From positions 1 to 44,540 of the forward strand of contig DLRM01000056.1 of assembly GCA_002500505.1 (NCBI GenBank): a stretch of 44,540 bases of DNA, given 5' to 3'. Shown one piece after another: positions 8,149-16,921 of this stretch. Numbering within the stretch: position 1 is the first letter of the stretch; every line of letters starts with the position of its first letter. The stretch is from Planctomycetes bacterium UBA7888. GTDB lineage: Bacteria > Planctomycetota > UBA1135. The translations under genes and the position numbers were made by a program. Below the pieces are notes generated by a model. The model worked only from the letters and a program-made list of their open reading frames with translations, had not been told where the DNA came from and ran no database searches.

Positions 8149-10968
8149 ATGGTTGACCTCGAAAAGATTGGTGACTCCCTAGGTGTTTTAGGCCATGGTT
8201 TGGGCCGTGCCTTGCGTGGAATTTTTGGTTCCCAAAACACCAGGCGTCTGAAGAAACTTCGTCCTATCGTCCAGAAAATCAACAGTTTCTCCGACTGGGC
8301 ATCCCAACTCAGTAAAGAGGAAATGCAGGCGCAAACCGCCCAATGGCGTAAGGAGCTTGCAGGAGGGCGTAAGACAGACTCTTTAATCCCAGAAGCCTTC
8401 GCAATGGTTCGTGAGGCGGCTGAACGGACATTAGGGCTCCGGCCATACGACGTGCAGTTGATTGGCGGTATTGTTTTGCACCAAGGCAGTATTGCTGAAA
8501 TGGCCACCGGAGAAGGCAAAACTTTGGTTGCCACGATGCCTGCTTACCTGAATGGGCTGGTGGGGAAAGTCTATGTCGTCACAGTCAATGATTACTTGGC
8601 AGGGCGAGATGCTGAGTGGATGCGGCCCGTCTTTGAATATCTAGGGCTTTCAGTTAGCTCGATTCAATCTTCAATGATGCCTGCCGAGCGCCATCCGGTT
8701 TATGCTTGCGACATTATTTATGGAACCAACAACGAGTTTGGTTTCGACTACCTTCGGGACAACATGAAGTCCCGGGTTGAGGATCAGGTTCAGCGTGACT
8801 TAGACTTTGCCATTATTGACGAAGTGGATTCGATTCTTGTGGACGAAGCTCGAACTCCTCTCATTATTAGCGGCCCTGCTACCGGTGATGCTGAGCGGTA
8901 CCGGGTTGGCGTGCAGGCAGCACGCAAGTTAAAGAATGAGATTCACTTTGAGCTCAAAGAGAAGGAGAAGCAGGCAATCTTGACAGAGGAAGGGATTGTT
9001 TCGGCTCAGCGAATTTTGGGTGTGGAAGATTTCTATACAGGGGCCGCAAACATGGAGTGGCCGCATATTCTTGAAACTTGCCTTCGAGCAATCCACCTTT
9101 ATAAAGCCGATGTTGATTACGTTGTTAAAGAGGGGCAGGTCATTATTGTTGACGAATTTACCGGTCGACTAATGGAAGGTCGACGCTGGTCTGATGGGCT
9201 CCACCAATCTGTGGAGGCAAAGGAAGGTATTCGGCCACGTGCCCAAAACCAGACCTTGGCTACGATTACCTTCCAAAACTACTTCCGCCTCTTTAGGAAA
9301 CTTTCCGGGATGACTGGGACGGCACTGACGGAAGCCGGAGAATTCGCTTCGATTTACGATTTAGATGTCATGGCTATTCCGGCGAACAAGCCTATTGTTC
9401 GCTCCGACGAAAGAGATGTCATTTATCTCAATATGGAGGATAAATGGAAAGCTATCGCCAATGAGATTGAAGATGTTCACAAGAAAGGTCAACCCGTTCT
9501 TGTGGGCACAATCAGCATCGAAGTTTCCGAGCTGATTGCTGGAATGCTTGCGAGGCGGGGAATCGCTCACGAAGTCCTCAATGCGAAGCAACACGAAAGA
9601 GAAGCGGACATTGTGGCCCAGGCTGGCAGGAAAGGTGCGGTTACTGTTGCGACAAACATGGCGGGGCGTGGAACTGACATTGTTTTAGGTGGAAATGCAG
9701 AGGCTTTGCTTTCGGCAAAAATGATTGGGAACTCCTGGACTTTGGCGAACAATGCCTCGGAAATTGAAGCCGCTAGAACTTCCCTTTTGGAACAGTGTGC
9801 GGCAGAGAAAGACGATGTACTCGCCGCAGGCGGTCTTTACGTTTTAGGCACGGAGCGACATGAAGCCAGGCGGATTGATAACCAGCTACGCGGTCGTTCT
9901 GGAAGACAGGGAGACCCGGGTCGGTCACGTTTCTTTCTTTCTTTGGACGACGATCTCATGCGGCGGTTTTATCGCGATTGGGTAAAGAACTTTCTAGGAA
10001 AGGCCGGAATGGGTAATGGTGAGCCGGTCCAATCCGGAATGGTTTCTCGTGCGATTGAAAAAGCCCAAAGAAAAGTCGAAAGCTATCACTTTGAAATTCG
10101 AAAGAACCTTCTCGAATATGACGAGGTGATGGACAAGCAGAGACACCTTATTTACGAGCACAGGCAAGATGCCCTCGAAGCTTCAGACCTTCACGAAAAA
10201 GTTGAATTGATGTTCGAACAGGTTGTCGAAGACGCTGTCCATGTTTGGGGCGGTGACGGAAAGGATGTCCCCCCTGACTACGAGGCCTTGACTTTGTGGG
10301 CTCAAAGGAAGTGGGGGTTTCTGGACCCTGATAAGTCCATCGAAGCGAGTAACCATTCTCAAATGAAGGATATTTTGCTTTCCGATTCTGTGCGGTTGCT
10401 TGAAGAGCGAGGGGCCGAGCTCGGACCAGAAAAGATGCACGACCTGCAACGCTTTCTTTTCCTGAATGCGATTGACTCCAAGTGGAAAGACCACCTCTTT
10501 GGGATGGACGCTTTACGTGCTGGAGTCAGCCTGCGAGGTTACGCCCAAGTGGACCCAAAAGCGGAATACAAACGAGAGGGCTTGGCCATGTTCGAGCGAA
10601 TGCTTTCTCAAGTGGCTGAGCAAGTTTCCGACTATATTTTGAAGGTCCAAATACAGTCGGGCGATGAAGAGCGATTGGGCTCAACCTTCCAGGGGCAAGA
10701 GGCTAGCCACCCATCTTTCCATGGCGCATCGGTTACTACCGGTCCCGCCCAGGCTCCTGGAAGACAGGTTGCTGTCGGTTACAAGCCTCCTTCCCAAAGC
10801 GGCAATGCTCTCCAAGACTTTGCAAAGGAAAGAGAAACGCAAGAAGCGGCAAGCATGCCTTTGGATTCCCAACCCGCACAGACTGCTCAGAAAAAGCCAG
10901 CGCGAAATGCGCCCTGTTCTTGTGGGTCTGGGAAAAAGTACAAACAATGCTGCGGACGTAACGCTTGA
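8149..10968 (+). CDS. secA: Preprotein translocase ATPase SecA
   Basis: SecA is the motor that pushes unfolded preproteins through SecYEG. The 939-residue protein is full length. Walker A is MATGEGKT (GEGKT 121-125), Walker B is AIIDEVDSILVDEART, and helicase motifs TNMAGRGTDI and LRGRSGRQGDPG are intact. The preprotein cross-linking and helical scaffold regions follow. The C-terminal zinc motif CSCGSGKKYKQCC near 923-936 binds SecB or ribosomes in other bacteria. A 56-bp gap separates it from pyrD; a TATACT at 8097-8102 could be a -10 element but has no good -35 partner. waaA begins 1 base after the stop. Confidence 0.98.
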   Translation: MVDLEKIGDSLGVLGHGLGRALRGIFGSQNTRRLKKLRPIVQKINSFSDWASQLSKEEMQAQTAQWRKELAGGRKTDSLIPEAFAMVREAAERTLGLRPYDVQLIGGIVLHQGSIAEMATGEGKTLVATMPAYLNGLVGKVYVVTVNDYLAGRDAEWMRPVFEYLGLSVSSIQSSMMPAERHPVYACDIIYGTNNEFGFDYLRDNMKSRVEDQVQRDLDFAIIDEVDSILVDEARTPLIISGPATGDAERYRVGVQAARKLKNEIHFELKEKEKQAILTEEGIVSAQRILGVEDFYTGAANMEWPHILETCLRAIHLYKADVDYVVKEGQVIIVDEFTGRLMEGRRWSDGLHQSVEAKEGIRPRAQNQTLATITFQNYFRLFRKLSGMTGTALTEAGEFASIYDLDVMAIPANKPIVRSDERDVIYLNMEDKWKAIANEIEDVHKKGQPVLVGTISIEVSELIAGMLARRGIAHEVLNAKQHEREADIVAQAGRKGAVTVATNMAGRGTDIVLGGNAEALLSAKMIGNSWTLANNASEIEAARTSLLEQCAAEKDDVLAAGGLYVLGTERHEARRIDNQLRGRSGRQGDPGRSRFFLSLDDDLMRRFYRDWVKNFLGKAGMGNGEPVQSGMVSRAIEKAQRKVESYHFEIRKNLLEYDEVMDKQRHLIYEHRQDALEASDLHEKVELMFEQVVEDAVHVWGGDGKDVPPDYEALTLWAQRKWGFLDPDKSIEASNHSQMKDILLSDSVRLLEERGAELGPEKMHDLQRFLFLNAIDSKWKDHLFGMDALRAGVSLRGYAQVDPKAEYKREGLAMFERMLSQVAEQVSDYILKVQIQSGDEERLGSTFQGQEASHPSFHGASVTTGPAQAPGRQVAVGYKPPSQSGNALQDFAKERETQEAASMPLDSQPAQTAQKKPARNAPCSCGSGKKYKQCCGRNA

Positions 10969-10969
10969 T

Positions 10970-12259
10970 ATGTTCGGGCGTCGTCTCGTCTATTTCATTT
11001 ACGACACCATCCTCCATTTCTTGGCGATTCTTGTCCTGCCGCTTTCCTTTTTCCGGGCATTACGAGATGGAGAGCCTAAAGTTTTTTTTCAGCGCCTCGG
11101 ATTTCTTTTACCCCAGGGTATTCCAGAAGGTTCTCTGCTACTTCATGGAGTTTCGGTTGGAGAGATCGTCGCCTTGCGCCCCCTTTTGAAGGCAATCCAA
11201 GAGAAACATCCATCCACTTCGCTCATCGTCTCTTCAACAACTCGTAGTGGGCGGAAAACGGCCAAGCGTCTGTTCCCTGGAACCACTGTTTTGCCCTTCC
11301 CCATGGACCTTCCTTGGACGACATGGCTTTATCTGAAGAAAATGAAACCCTCTGCGGTCGTTCTTCTTGAACTGGAGATATGGCCTAACTTCCTACGTAA
11401 TTGCGACCAGAATTCCATTCCTGTTGCGATTGCGAATGGGAGGATTACAGAAAAGTCTTTGGACGGCTATAGGCGAGTACAAAGATTTCTTCCTCAGTTC
11501 GACAAGATTGCACTTTATTGTGTCCAAAATGAGGCCTATGCCGAGAGATTTTGCGCTCTTTCCGTTCCGGAAGATCGTGTTCATATCACAGGCAACCTAA
11601 AATTCGACTCACTGCCTCCTACGATTGAAGCTCAATCACCTTGGAAGGATTGGTTTTTGGACGCTTCTCTTTTTGTTATGGCCTCCACGCATAGTCCCGA
11701 GGAAGTGGATATTCTTTCGGAAATTATTCAAGACCCCGACATGAAGAGTCTTTGTATAGCCATTGTCCCACGCCATCCTGATCGCGCGGCTTCCCTTTTC
11801 TCAAAACTGAAGTCCTTGCTAGGCGCCCGACCACTTTTTCTTCGAAGCGAAATGAAAGAGGGGGAACCGCTTCCAGAGGGTTCGGTCATGCTTGTCGATA
11901 CCTTTGGTGAATTAGAAGCTATCTATCCATCGGGGACCGTTGCCTTTCTTGGCGGCTCTTTAATTCCTCATGGTGGGCAAAATGTCCTGGAAGCCGCTGC
12001 GGCGGGTCTTCCAGTTCTAGTCGGTCCTCATATGGGTAATTTTGAAGAAGAAATGAGGCTGTTGAGAGGAATCGGGGCCCTTCAAAGTGGAGCGACTCCG
12101 ACCGCTTTGCTAAGATGTCTTAAAGAGTGGCTTAAGCAGGACTCCCTTGCTGAAGAAGCTGGCCGGACCGGTCAGTGCGCACTTGAATCCGGCAGAGGAG
12201 CAACGGAACGAACTCGAGTTCTGCTCCAAGAAGCTGGCCTCCTTTCCCCCGATAGTTAA
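10970..12259 (+). CDS. waaA: 3-deoxy-D-manno-octulosonic acid (Kdo) transferase
   Basis: WaaA adds Kdo to lipid A precursor at the inner face of the inner membrane, so the organism very likely makes LPS. I chose the ATG at 10970, one base after the secA stop; the longer open frame upstream only shadows secA. This gives 429 residues: an N-terminal membrane anchor (about 8-30), then GT-B glycosyltransferase lobes with GVSVGEIVALRPL, SSTTRSG, LLELEIWPN and ANGRITEKS in the first lobe, and IVPRHPDR and GGSLIPHGGQNVLEA in the second. Glu in the SVGE motif is the proposed catalytic base in the family. The stop overlaps the metK ATG by one base (TAATG). Confidence 0.95.
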   Translation: MFGRRLVYFIYDTILHFLAILVLPLSFFRALRDGEPKVFFQRLGFLLPQGIPEGSLLLHGVSVGEIVALRPLLKAIQEKHPSTSLIVSSTTRSGRKTAKRLFPGTTVLPFPMDLPWTTWLYLKKMKPSAVVLLELEIWPNFLRNCDQNSIPVAIANGRITEKSLDGYRRVQRFLPQFDKIALYCVQNEAYAERFCALSVPEDRVHITGNLKFDSLPPTIEAQSPWKDWFLDASLFVMASTHSPEEVDILSEIIQDPDMKSLCIAIVPRHPDRAASLFSKLKSLLGARPLFLRSEMKEGEPLPEGSVMLVDTFGELEAIYPSGTVAFLGGSLIPHGGQNVLEAAAAGLPVLVGPHMGNFEEEMRLLRGIGALQSGATPTALLRCLKEWLKQDSLAEEAGRTGQCALESGRGATERTRVLLQEAGLLSPDS

Positions 12260-13515
12260 TGGAACAAAAACTTTTTACTTCCGAATCAGTTTCTAAAGGC
12301 CATCCTGACAAGATTGCTGATCAAATAAGCGACGCCTTCTTGGATGCATGTCTCTCTCAAGACTCTAATTCCAAGGTTGCTTGTGAAACTTTGGTGACTA
12401 CTGGGCTTGTGCAACTTGCTGGTGAACTCCACACAGAAGCCTATGTTCACGCTCAAGACATTGCTCGCCGCGTTTTGCGCGACATTGGCTATGTCCACGA
12501 GGGGATTGGCTTTGAGGCCGACTCCTGTGCCGTCCTGTCTTCCCTCCATCGCCAGTCGGCTGATATTCGCCAGGGCGTTGAAAACGCTGCGGATGATTCT
12601 GCGACCGGAGCGGGTGACCAGGGAATGATGTTTGGCTTTGCCTGCAAAGAGACAGAAACTTACATGCCTGCGCCCATTCATTGGGCCCATCGCCTTATGG
12701 CTCGTCATGCTGAGCTGATGAAGAGCGGCGAACTTCACTGGTTAAGACCTGACGCAAAGTCACAAGTCACTTTCCGCTACGAGGACGGCCAGCCTGTGGC
12801 TATTACGGCTGTTGTGCTTTCTACGCAGCACTCTGATGACATCTCGATCGAAGAACTTCGGGAGCAGGTGAAGGAACAGATAATTTTCCCCGTACTTCCG
12901 GCCGAACTTCTGGAAAGTACCACTCAATATCACATTAATCCAACAGGGCGGTTTGTTGTTGGCGGGCCGCATGGCGATGCAGGTTTGACTGGTCGAAAGA
13001 TTATTGTTGATACCTATGGTGGGATGGCCCGCCATGGTGGCGGTGCTTTTTCTGGAAAGGACTACACAAAAGTTGACCGATCCGCCGCATATGCGACTCG
13101 TTGGATTGCCAAGAACATTGTCGCCGCTGGACTTACCGAGCGTTGCGAAGTTCAAGTCGCCTATGCGATTGGAGTTTCACAGCCCGTTTCCATTCGGGTG
13201 GATACCTTCGGAACCGAATGTGAAGGCTGGACTGAAGAGTCCATCGCGGCATGCATTCGACAGCTTTCCCCTTGGAAAGATGAGCATGGGACCGAGCATC
13301 AAGTTTTGACTCCTGATTGGATTATTGGGAGTTTACATTTGAGCAAGCCTACTGGACTTCCAGTTGATTCGGATGGCAAGCCATCCAACCCCGACGGTTG
13401 GACCTACCAAATGAGTGCAGCCCATGGCCACTTTGGGCGAGACTGCTTCCCTTGGGAAAAACTCGACCTTGTCGAAGAAATCGAGGTTTTGGCCTCTGCT
13501 TCTCAGAACGCCTAG
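12259..13515 (+). CDS. metK: S-adenosylmethionine synthetase
   Basis: MetK makes S-adenosylmethionine from methionine and ATP. The 418 residues hold the ATP-loop GHPDK (14-18), the signature GAGDQG (117-122) and the P-loop-like GGGAFSGKDYTKVDRSAAY that binds triphosphate. HINPTGRFVVGGPHGDAGLT is fully conserved. The protein is longer than the roughly 385-residue E. coli enzyme, with additions in the last third (a tryptophan-containing segment near 330-350 and a C-terminal tail). It overlaps waaA by one base and precedes ahcY by 31 bp, placing SAM production next to SAH disposal. Confidence 0.97.
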   Translation: MEQKLFTSESVSKGHPDKIADQISDAFLDACLSQDSNSKVACETLVTTGLVQLAGELHTEAYVHAQDIARRVLRDIGYVHEGIGFEADSCAVLSSLHRQSADIRQGVENAADDSATGAGDQGMMFGFACKETETYMPAPIHWAHRLMARHAELMKSGELHWLRPDAKSQVTFRYEDGQPVAITAVVLSTQHSDDISIEELREQVKEQIIFPVLPAELLESTTQYHINPTGRFVVGGPHGDAGLTGRKIIVDTYGGMARHGGGAFSGKDYTKVDRSAAYATRWIAKNIVAAGLTERCEVQVAYAIGVSQPVSIRVDTFGTECEGWTEESIAACIRQLSPWKDEHGTEHQVLTPDWIIGSLHLSKPTGLPVDSDGKPSNPDGWTYQMSAAHGHFGRDCFPWEKLDLVEEIEVLASASQNA

Positions 13516-13546
13516 ACTTTTACCTTAACCTACTCTTAATTACTCG

Positions 13547-14818
13547 ATGACTACAACTGAACTCGTGAACTACAAGGTCGCTGACCTCTCTTTGGCCGCT
13601 GAAGGTCGCCTCCTCATTGATTGGGCCGAAAGCCGAATGCCCGTTTTGATGGCCCTTCGTGAAAAGTTTGAGAAAACAAAACCTCTTGCTGGCCAGCGAA
13701 TCGCCGGTTGTTTGCATGTAACAAAAGAGACTGCTGTCTTGATCCGCACTTTGCGAGCTGCTGGAGCCGAGATTGCTTGGTCGGGGTGCAACCCTCTTTC
13801 AACGAACGATGCGGTAGCTGCTGCTCTCGCCGAGGAAGGGATTCAAATGTATGCTTGGTATGGTCAGGACACGGAGGGCTTTTACTGGTCCATTGATAAG
13901 TGCATCGAATTTGGGCCCACTTTAACTCTTGACGATGGGGCAGATTTGATTTTCCGGGTTCACTTCCAGTTTCCAGAAGTGGCGGAAACTGTCTTTGGTG
14001 GCTCAGAAGAGACCACTACCGGTGTGCACCGCCTTCGCGCAATGGCTGCGGATGGAAAATTGAAGTACCCCGTGATTGCCGTCAATGATGCGGAAACAAA
14101 ATGGGACTTCGACAACGTTTACGGTACCGGTCAGTCCAGTCTCGATGGAATCCTCCGCGCCACTTCCGTTCTCCTTGCTGGGAAGAACTTTGTTGTCGCA
14201 GGCTATGGCCATTGCGGAAAAGGTTGCGCTCTCCGGGCCAAGGGAATGGGGGCAAATGTTATTGCCACCGAGGTTAAACCAACTTCTGCCCTCAAGGCTA
14301 CCCTTGAAGGGGTACGGGTGATGACCATGGACGAAGCCGCCAAAGAGGGTGATGTTTTCATTACTGCAACAGGCATGAAGGATATCATCGTTGGTCGCCA
14401 CTTTGAGTCCATGAAAGATGGTGCCATCGTTTGCAATACAGGCCACTACGATTGCGAATTGAATCTGGAAGAGTTGAATGCGATGACGGTTTCTCGTCGG
14501 GAAATCCGGGACAATTGCATTGAGTACACTCAGAAAGATGGCCGTCGAATTTATGTTCTGGCCGAAGGTCGCTTGGTTAACCTTGCCGCTGCTGAAGGAC
14601 ATCCCTCAGAGGTTATGGATATGAGCTTTGCGAATCAGTTCCAAGCCATGATGATGCTGGCTGAAAAGGCGGAGACCATGGGGCAGGGCGTCCATGTTCT
14701 TCCTGAAGAACTCGACCAGGAAATTGCCGGCATTAAGTTGGCCTCAATGGGAATTGACATTGACGAGTTGACTGATGAACAAGTTGCCTACGCAACAGAC
14801 TACTCGCAAGGAACCTAA
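13547..14818 (+). CDS. ahcY: Adenosylhomocysteinase (SAH hydrolase)
   Basis: AhcY splits S-adenosylhomocysteine to adenosine and homocysteine, relieving product inhibition of methyltransferases. It is the 423-residue short form, lacking the extra segment of the longer forms. The NAD-binding loop is GYGHCGKGCALRAKGMGA, and the substrate region holds VNDAETKWDFDNVYGTGQS. The C-terminal Lys/Tyr tail that contacts NAD of the partner subunit is replaced by the ending QVAYATDYSQGT, as is usual in short forms. It follows metK after a 31-bp AT-rich gap and is followed 2 bp later by the pseudopilin gene. Confidence 0.96.
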   Translation: MTTTELVNYKVADLSLAAEGRLLIDWAESRMPVLMALREKFEKTKPLAGQRIAGCLHVTKETAVLIRTLRAAGAEIAWSGCNPLSTNDAVAAALAEEGIQMYAWYGQDTEGFYWSIDKCIEFGPTLTLDDGADLIFRVHFQFPEVAETVFGGSEETTTGVHRLRAMAADGKLKYPVIAVNDAETKWDFDNVYGTGQSSLDGILRATSVLLAGKNFVVAGYGHCGKGCALRAKGMGANVIATEVKPTSALKATLEGVRVMTMDEAAKEGDVFITATGMKDIIVGRHFESMKDGAIVCNTGHYDCELNLEELNAMTVSRREIRDNCIEYTQKDGRRIYVLAEGRLVNLAAAEGHPSEVMDMSFANQFQAMMMLAEKAETMGQGVHVLPEELDQEIAGIKLASMGIDIDELTDEQVAYATDYSQGT

Positions 14819-14820
14819 TC

Positions 14821-15483
14821 ATGCTGCACCCTTCCCGTTCTCGCCGCTCTTCTTCTGCTTTCACTCTTCTCGAGATGATGGTTGTAATTCTCATTATTGG
14901 AATCTTGAGTGGTTCCTTTGTTGTGATGATGCCTGAAATGGTGGATAAAGCGAAAATGACTGCAAATGAGCAGAACATGACTCGTTTGTACCAAACCTTT
15001 CTTTCCTACCAGCAAGACCATAGTGGGAGTTGGCCCAGAGATAATGGACAGCGTTTCTTTTTGCGGCTTTGGAAAGACAGAGTTGTCGATCGAACAGAAA
15101 AAAATGCAAAATTGTTCTTTAGCCCTGCGGAAGATGTGGGCCTTTATGTCATGGATGGGCAAACCCCTGAAGATTACTTAGATGACTGGGATGGAATTGG
15201 TCCTGGCTCTACTTCCTACGCCGGTTTCAATGATTTTGGTGAGCGGGCAGCGCGGCGAAAGCTGAGGAGCGACCCGGGTCATACCACCATTGTTTCTGAT
15301 GCTATGCGCTTTCATCGCACGGCCATGATTTACTTGACCGCGGATGGCTCCACTCACCGACTTCTTTTTCCCGAATTGGCGGAGAAAGAGGGATTGATTC
15401 TGGACGAAATCTTGATGGAAGGAGCCGTAGTGGCTGGACCCGATTCTTTAGCGCCAGAACTTCGCACGGTCTCGAATGACTAA
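14821..15483 (+). CDS. Type II secretion / type IV pilin-like pseudopilin
   Basis: 220 residues. A basic leader (residues 1-12, RSRRSS) ends in a prepilin-peptidase motif: Ala13, then FTLLEMMVV with Glu18 at +5, followed by a hydrophobic helix to about residue 38. Ala replaces the more common Gly at -1, which prepilin peptidases tolerate. The globular part resembles major pseudopilins of the GspG type in the first half (NMTRLYQTFLSYQQDHSGSWP). It lies far from the type II operon at the right end, between ahcY and miaB. It overlaps miaB by 8 bases, so it is probably co-transcribed with them. It may be an alternative pseudopilin or a minor pilin; which machine uses it cannot be told. Confidence 0.85.
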   Translation: MLHPSRSRRSSSAFTLLEMMVVILIIGILSGSFVVMMPEMVDKAKMTANEQNMTRLYQTFLSYQQDHSGSWPRDNGQRFFLRLWKDRVVDRTEKNAKLFFSPAEDVGLYVMDGQTPEDYLDDWDGIGPGSTSYAGFNDFGERAARRKLRSDPGHTTIVSDAMRFHRTAMIYLTADGSTHRLLFPELAEKEGLILDEILMEGAVVAGPDSLAPELRTVSND

Positions 15484-16921
15484 AACAGTCGTCGCCATCA
15501 CCGAAACCACTAACACCCGCAGCTTCAATCTGCGGGTGTTTGGCTGTCAGATGAATTCTTATGATGGAGAGCTGATTCGAGGTGCATTCTCTCGCGCTGG
15601 TTATCGCGAAGAATTGAACCCAGAGGCGGCCGATGTTGTCCTTTTTCACACCTGCTCGGTTCGAGAGCATGCCGAAGAGCGAGTCCACTCGCTGTTAGGA
15701 GCGTTGAAGAGGACTAAGCGTGAAAGGCCACACGTGGTCTTGGGCGTTGTGGGTTGTATGGCGGATCGAGAAAGCGAAGAACTCTTTGAGCGCGAGCCGC
15801 ATGTTGATTTGGTTTGTGGCTCTCGTCATTTCCCAAAACTTCCAAAACTCGTGGAGAAAGTGATTTCTGGTGAAGGGCGGGTCCTCTTAGTGGGAGACTC
15901 CGACTTTGCTGTTGATGCGCCTGTCCGCGACCTCGCTGGCCATCCGGGCGGATTTTCATCCCAAGTCGCCATCATGCGCGGTTGCGACCTCAACTGTAGT
16001 TTCTGCATTGTCCCCTCTGTTCGTGGTCGAGTTGAGAGTAGGCCAATCAAGGACATCTTGGATGAGTGTCGTCGTCTCGTTGAGCGAGGAACCACCGAGA
16101 TTAGCCTTCTTGGGCAGACGATTGATTCTTACGGAGTTGATTTATCCTCCTCTGGTTCAATCCCGCAATTGGCGAGGCTTTTGGACGAGTTGGCTGAGGT
16201 GGAAGGCTTACGCCGCATTCGCTTAATCACTCTCCACCCGGCGTATTGCAATGATGAGCTCGTGGAAGCCCTTGCGCGTTCTCCTCAATTTATGCGGTTT
16301 CTTCCGATCCCTTTGCAGTCCGGATCGGATTCAGTATTAAAGAGAATGAAGCGGGGATATACCTTGGACTTGTACCGTAAGCGTATTCAAAAACTCCGAG
16401 AAAAGATGCCGGACTTGGAGTTGGTGTCCGACTGGATTGTTGGCTTTCCTGGGGAGACAGAGCGCGACTTTGAAGCTTCCGTCGATGCCATGAAGGAGTT
16501 CGGGTTTTTGCAGTCCTATGTCTTTCAGTATTCTCCAAGACCAGGCACGCCGAGCACCCAACTTGAAGACGATGTTCCCGCTCAAGAAAAAGGCCGTAGG
16601 AATCGCCTTCTCTTAGACCTCCAAGCGGAAATTGCCCGCGAAAGGACTTCTTCCCAAGTGGGTAAAGCTGGTTCCCTCATGTTGGATTTAAGGCCAGAGA
16701 AGAACCCAGGCTATTGGAGAGGAAAGCTGCAAACCGGGCACAGTGCTTTGTTACCCGACCCCGATGGCCTTTTCCGGCCAGGGCTTCAAATCCCTGTTCA
16801 AATCCAAGACTGGCAGGGGAAAGAGCTCTTTGTGGAGTCTGTTTTGAGTCAGAAGAAGGTGTTAGAAATGCAGGCAAAGATTCCAACTGCCCAGGTCGAA
16901 TCCTCTATTCTGGACGTGTGA
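15476..16921 (+). CDS. miaB: tRNA-2-methylthio-N6-dimethylallyladenosine synthase
   Basis: MiaB is a radical-SAM methylthiotransferase acting on i6A37 of tRNAs. It has 481 residues. The N-terminal methylthiotransferase domain has Cys24 (FGCQMN), Cys60 (HTCSVREHAEERV) and Cys94 (VGCMA) for one 4Fe-4S cluster. The radical-SAM motif is C170-x3-C174-x2-C177 (RGCDLNCSFC). A C-terminal TRAM-like domain spans about 410-470. TCSVREHAEE is diagnostic of MiaB rather than RimO or MtaB. ATG at 15476 gives an 18-residue lead before the domain; a perfect 11-bp inverted repeat covers codons 13-22 (see 15512-15540). It uses the SAM made by the upstream metK. Its TGA overlaps the ribD GTG. Confidence 0.95.
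   Translation: MTKTVVAITETTNTRSFNLRVFGCQMNSYDGELIRGAFSRAGYREELNPEAADVVLFHTCSVREHAEERVHSLLGALKRTKRERPHVVLGVVGCMADRESEELFEREPHVDLVCGSRHFPKLPKLVEKVISGEGRVLLVGDSDFAVDAPVRDLAGHPGGFSSQVAIMRGCDLNCSFCIVPSVRGRVESRPIKDILDECRRLVERGTTEISLLGQTIDSYGVDLSSSGSIPQLARLLDELAEVEGLRRIRLITLHPAYCNDELVEALARSPQFMRFLPIPLQSGSDSVLKRMKRGYTLDLYRKRIQKLREKMPDLELVSDWIVGFPGETERDFEASVDAMKEFGFLQSYVFQYSPRPGTPSTQLEDDVPAQEKGRRNRLLLDLQAEIARERTSSQVGKAGSLMLDLRPEKNPGYWRGKLQTGHSALLPDPDGLFRPGLQIPVQIQDWQGKELFVESVLSQKKVLEMQAKIPTAQVESSILDV
15512..15540 (+). promoter_or_regulatory. Perfect 11-bp hairpin in the first codons of miaB
   Basis: AACACCCGCAG and CTGCGGGTGTT are exact reverse complements separated by the 7-base loop CTTCAAT. The element begins 29 bases after the pseudopilin stop and lies wholly inside miaB (codons 13-22). 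It is followed by TGGC rather than a T run, though the right arm itself ends GTGTTT with the next base. It could be a partial terminator or 3'-end stabiliser for the upstream mRNA, or a brake on miaB translation. It could also be a coincidence of codons, though an exact 11-bp match with a short loop is unlikely by chance. Confidence 0.55.

Noticed and set aside
7824..8534. 236-residue minus-strand frame across pyrD and secA
   Set aside because: Antisense shadow of two certain genes; the translation has no domain pattern.
14003..14602. 199-residue minus-strand frame in ahcY
   Set aside because: Lies entirely inside a confidently identified gene and has no independent support.
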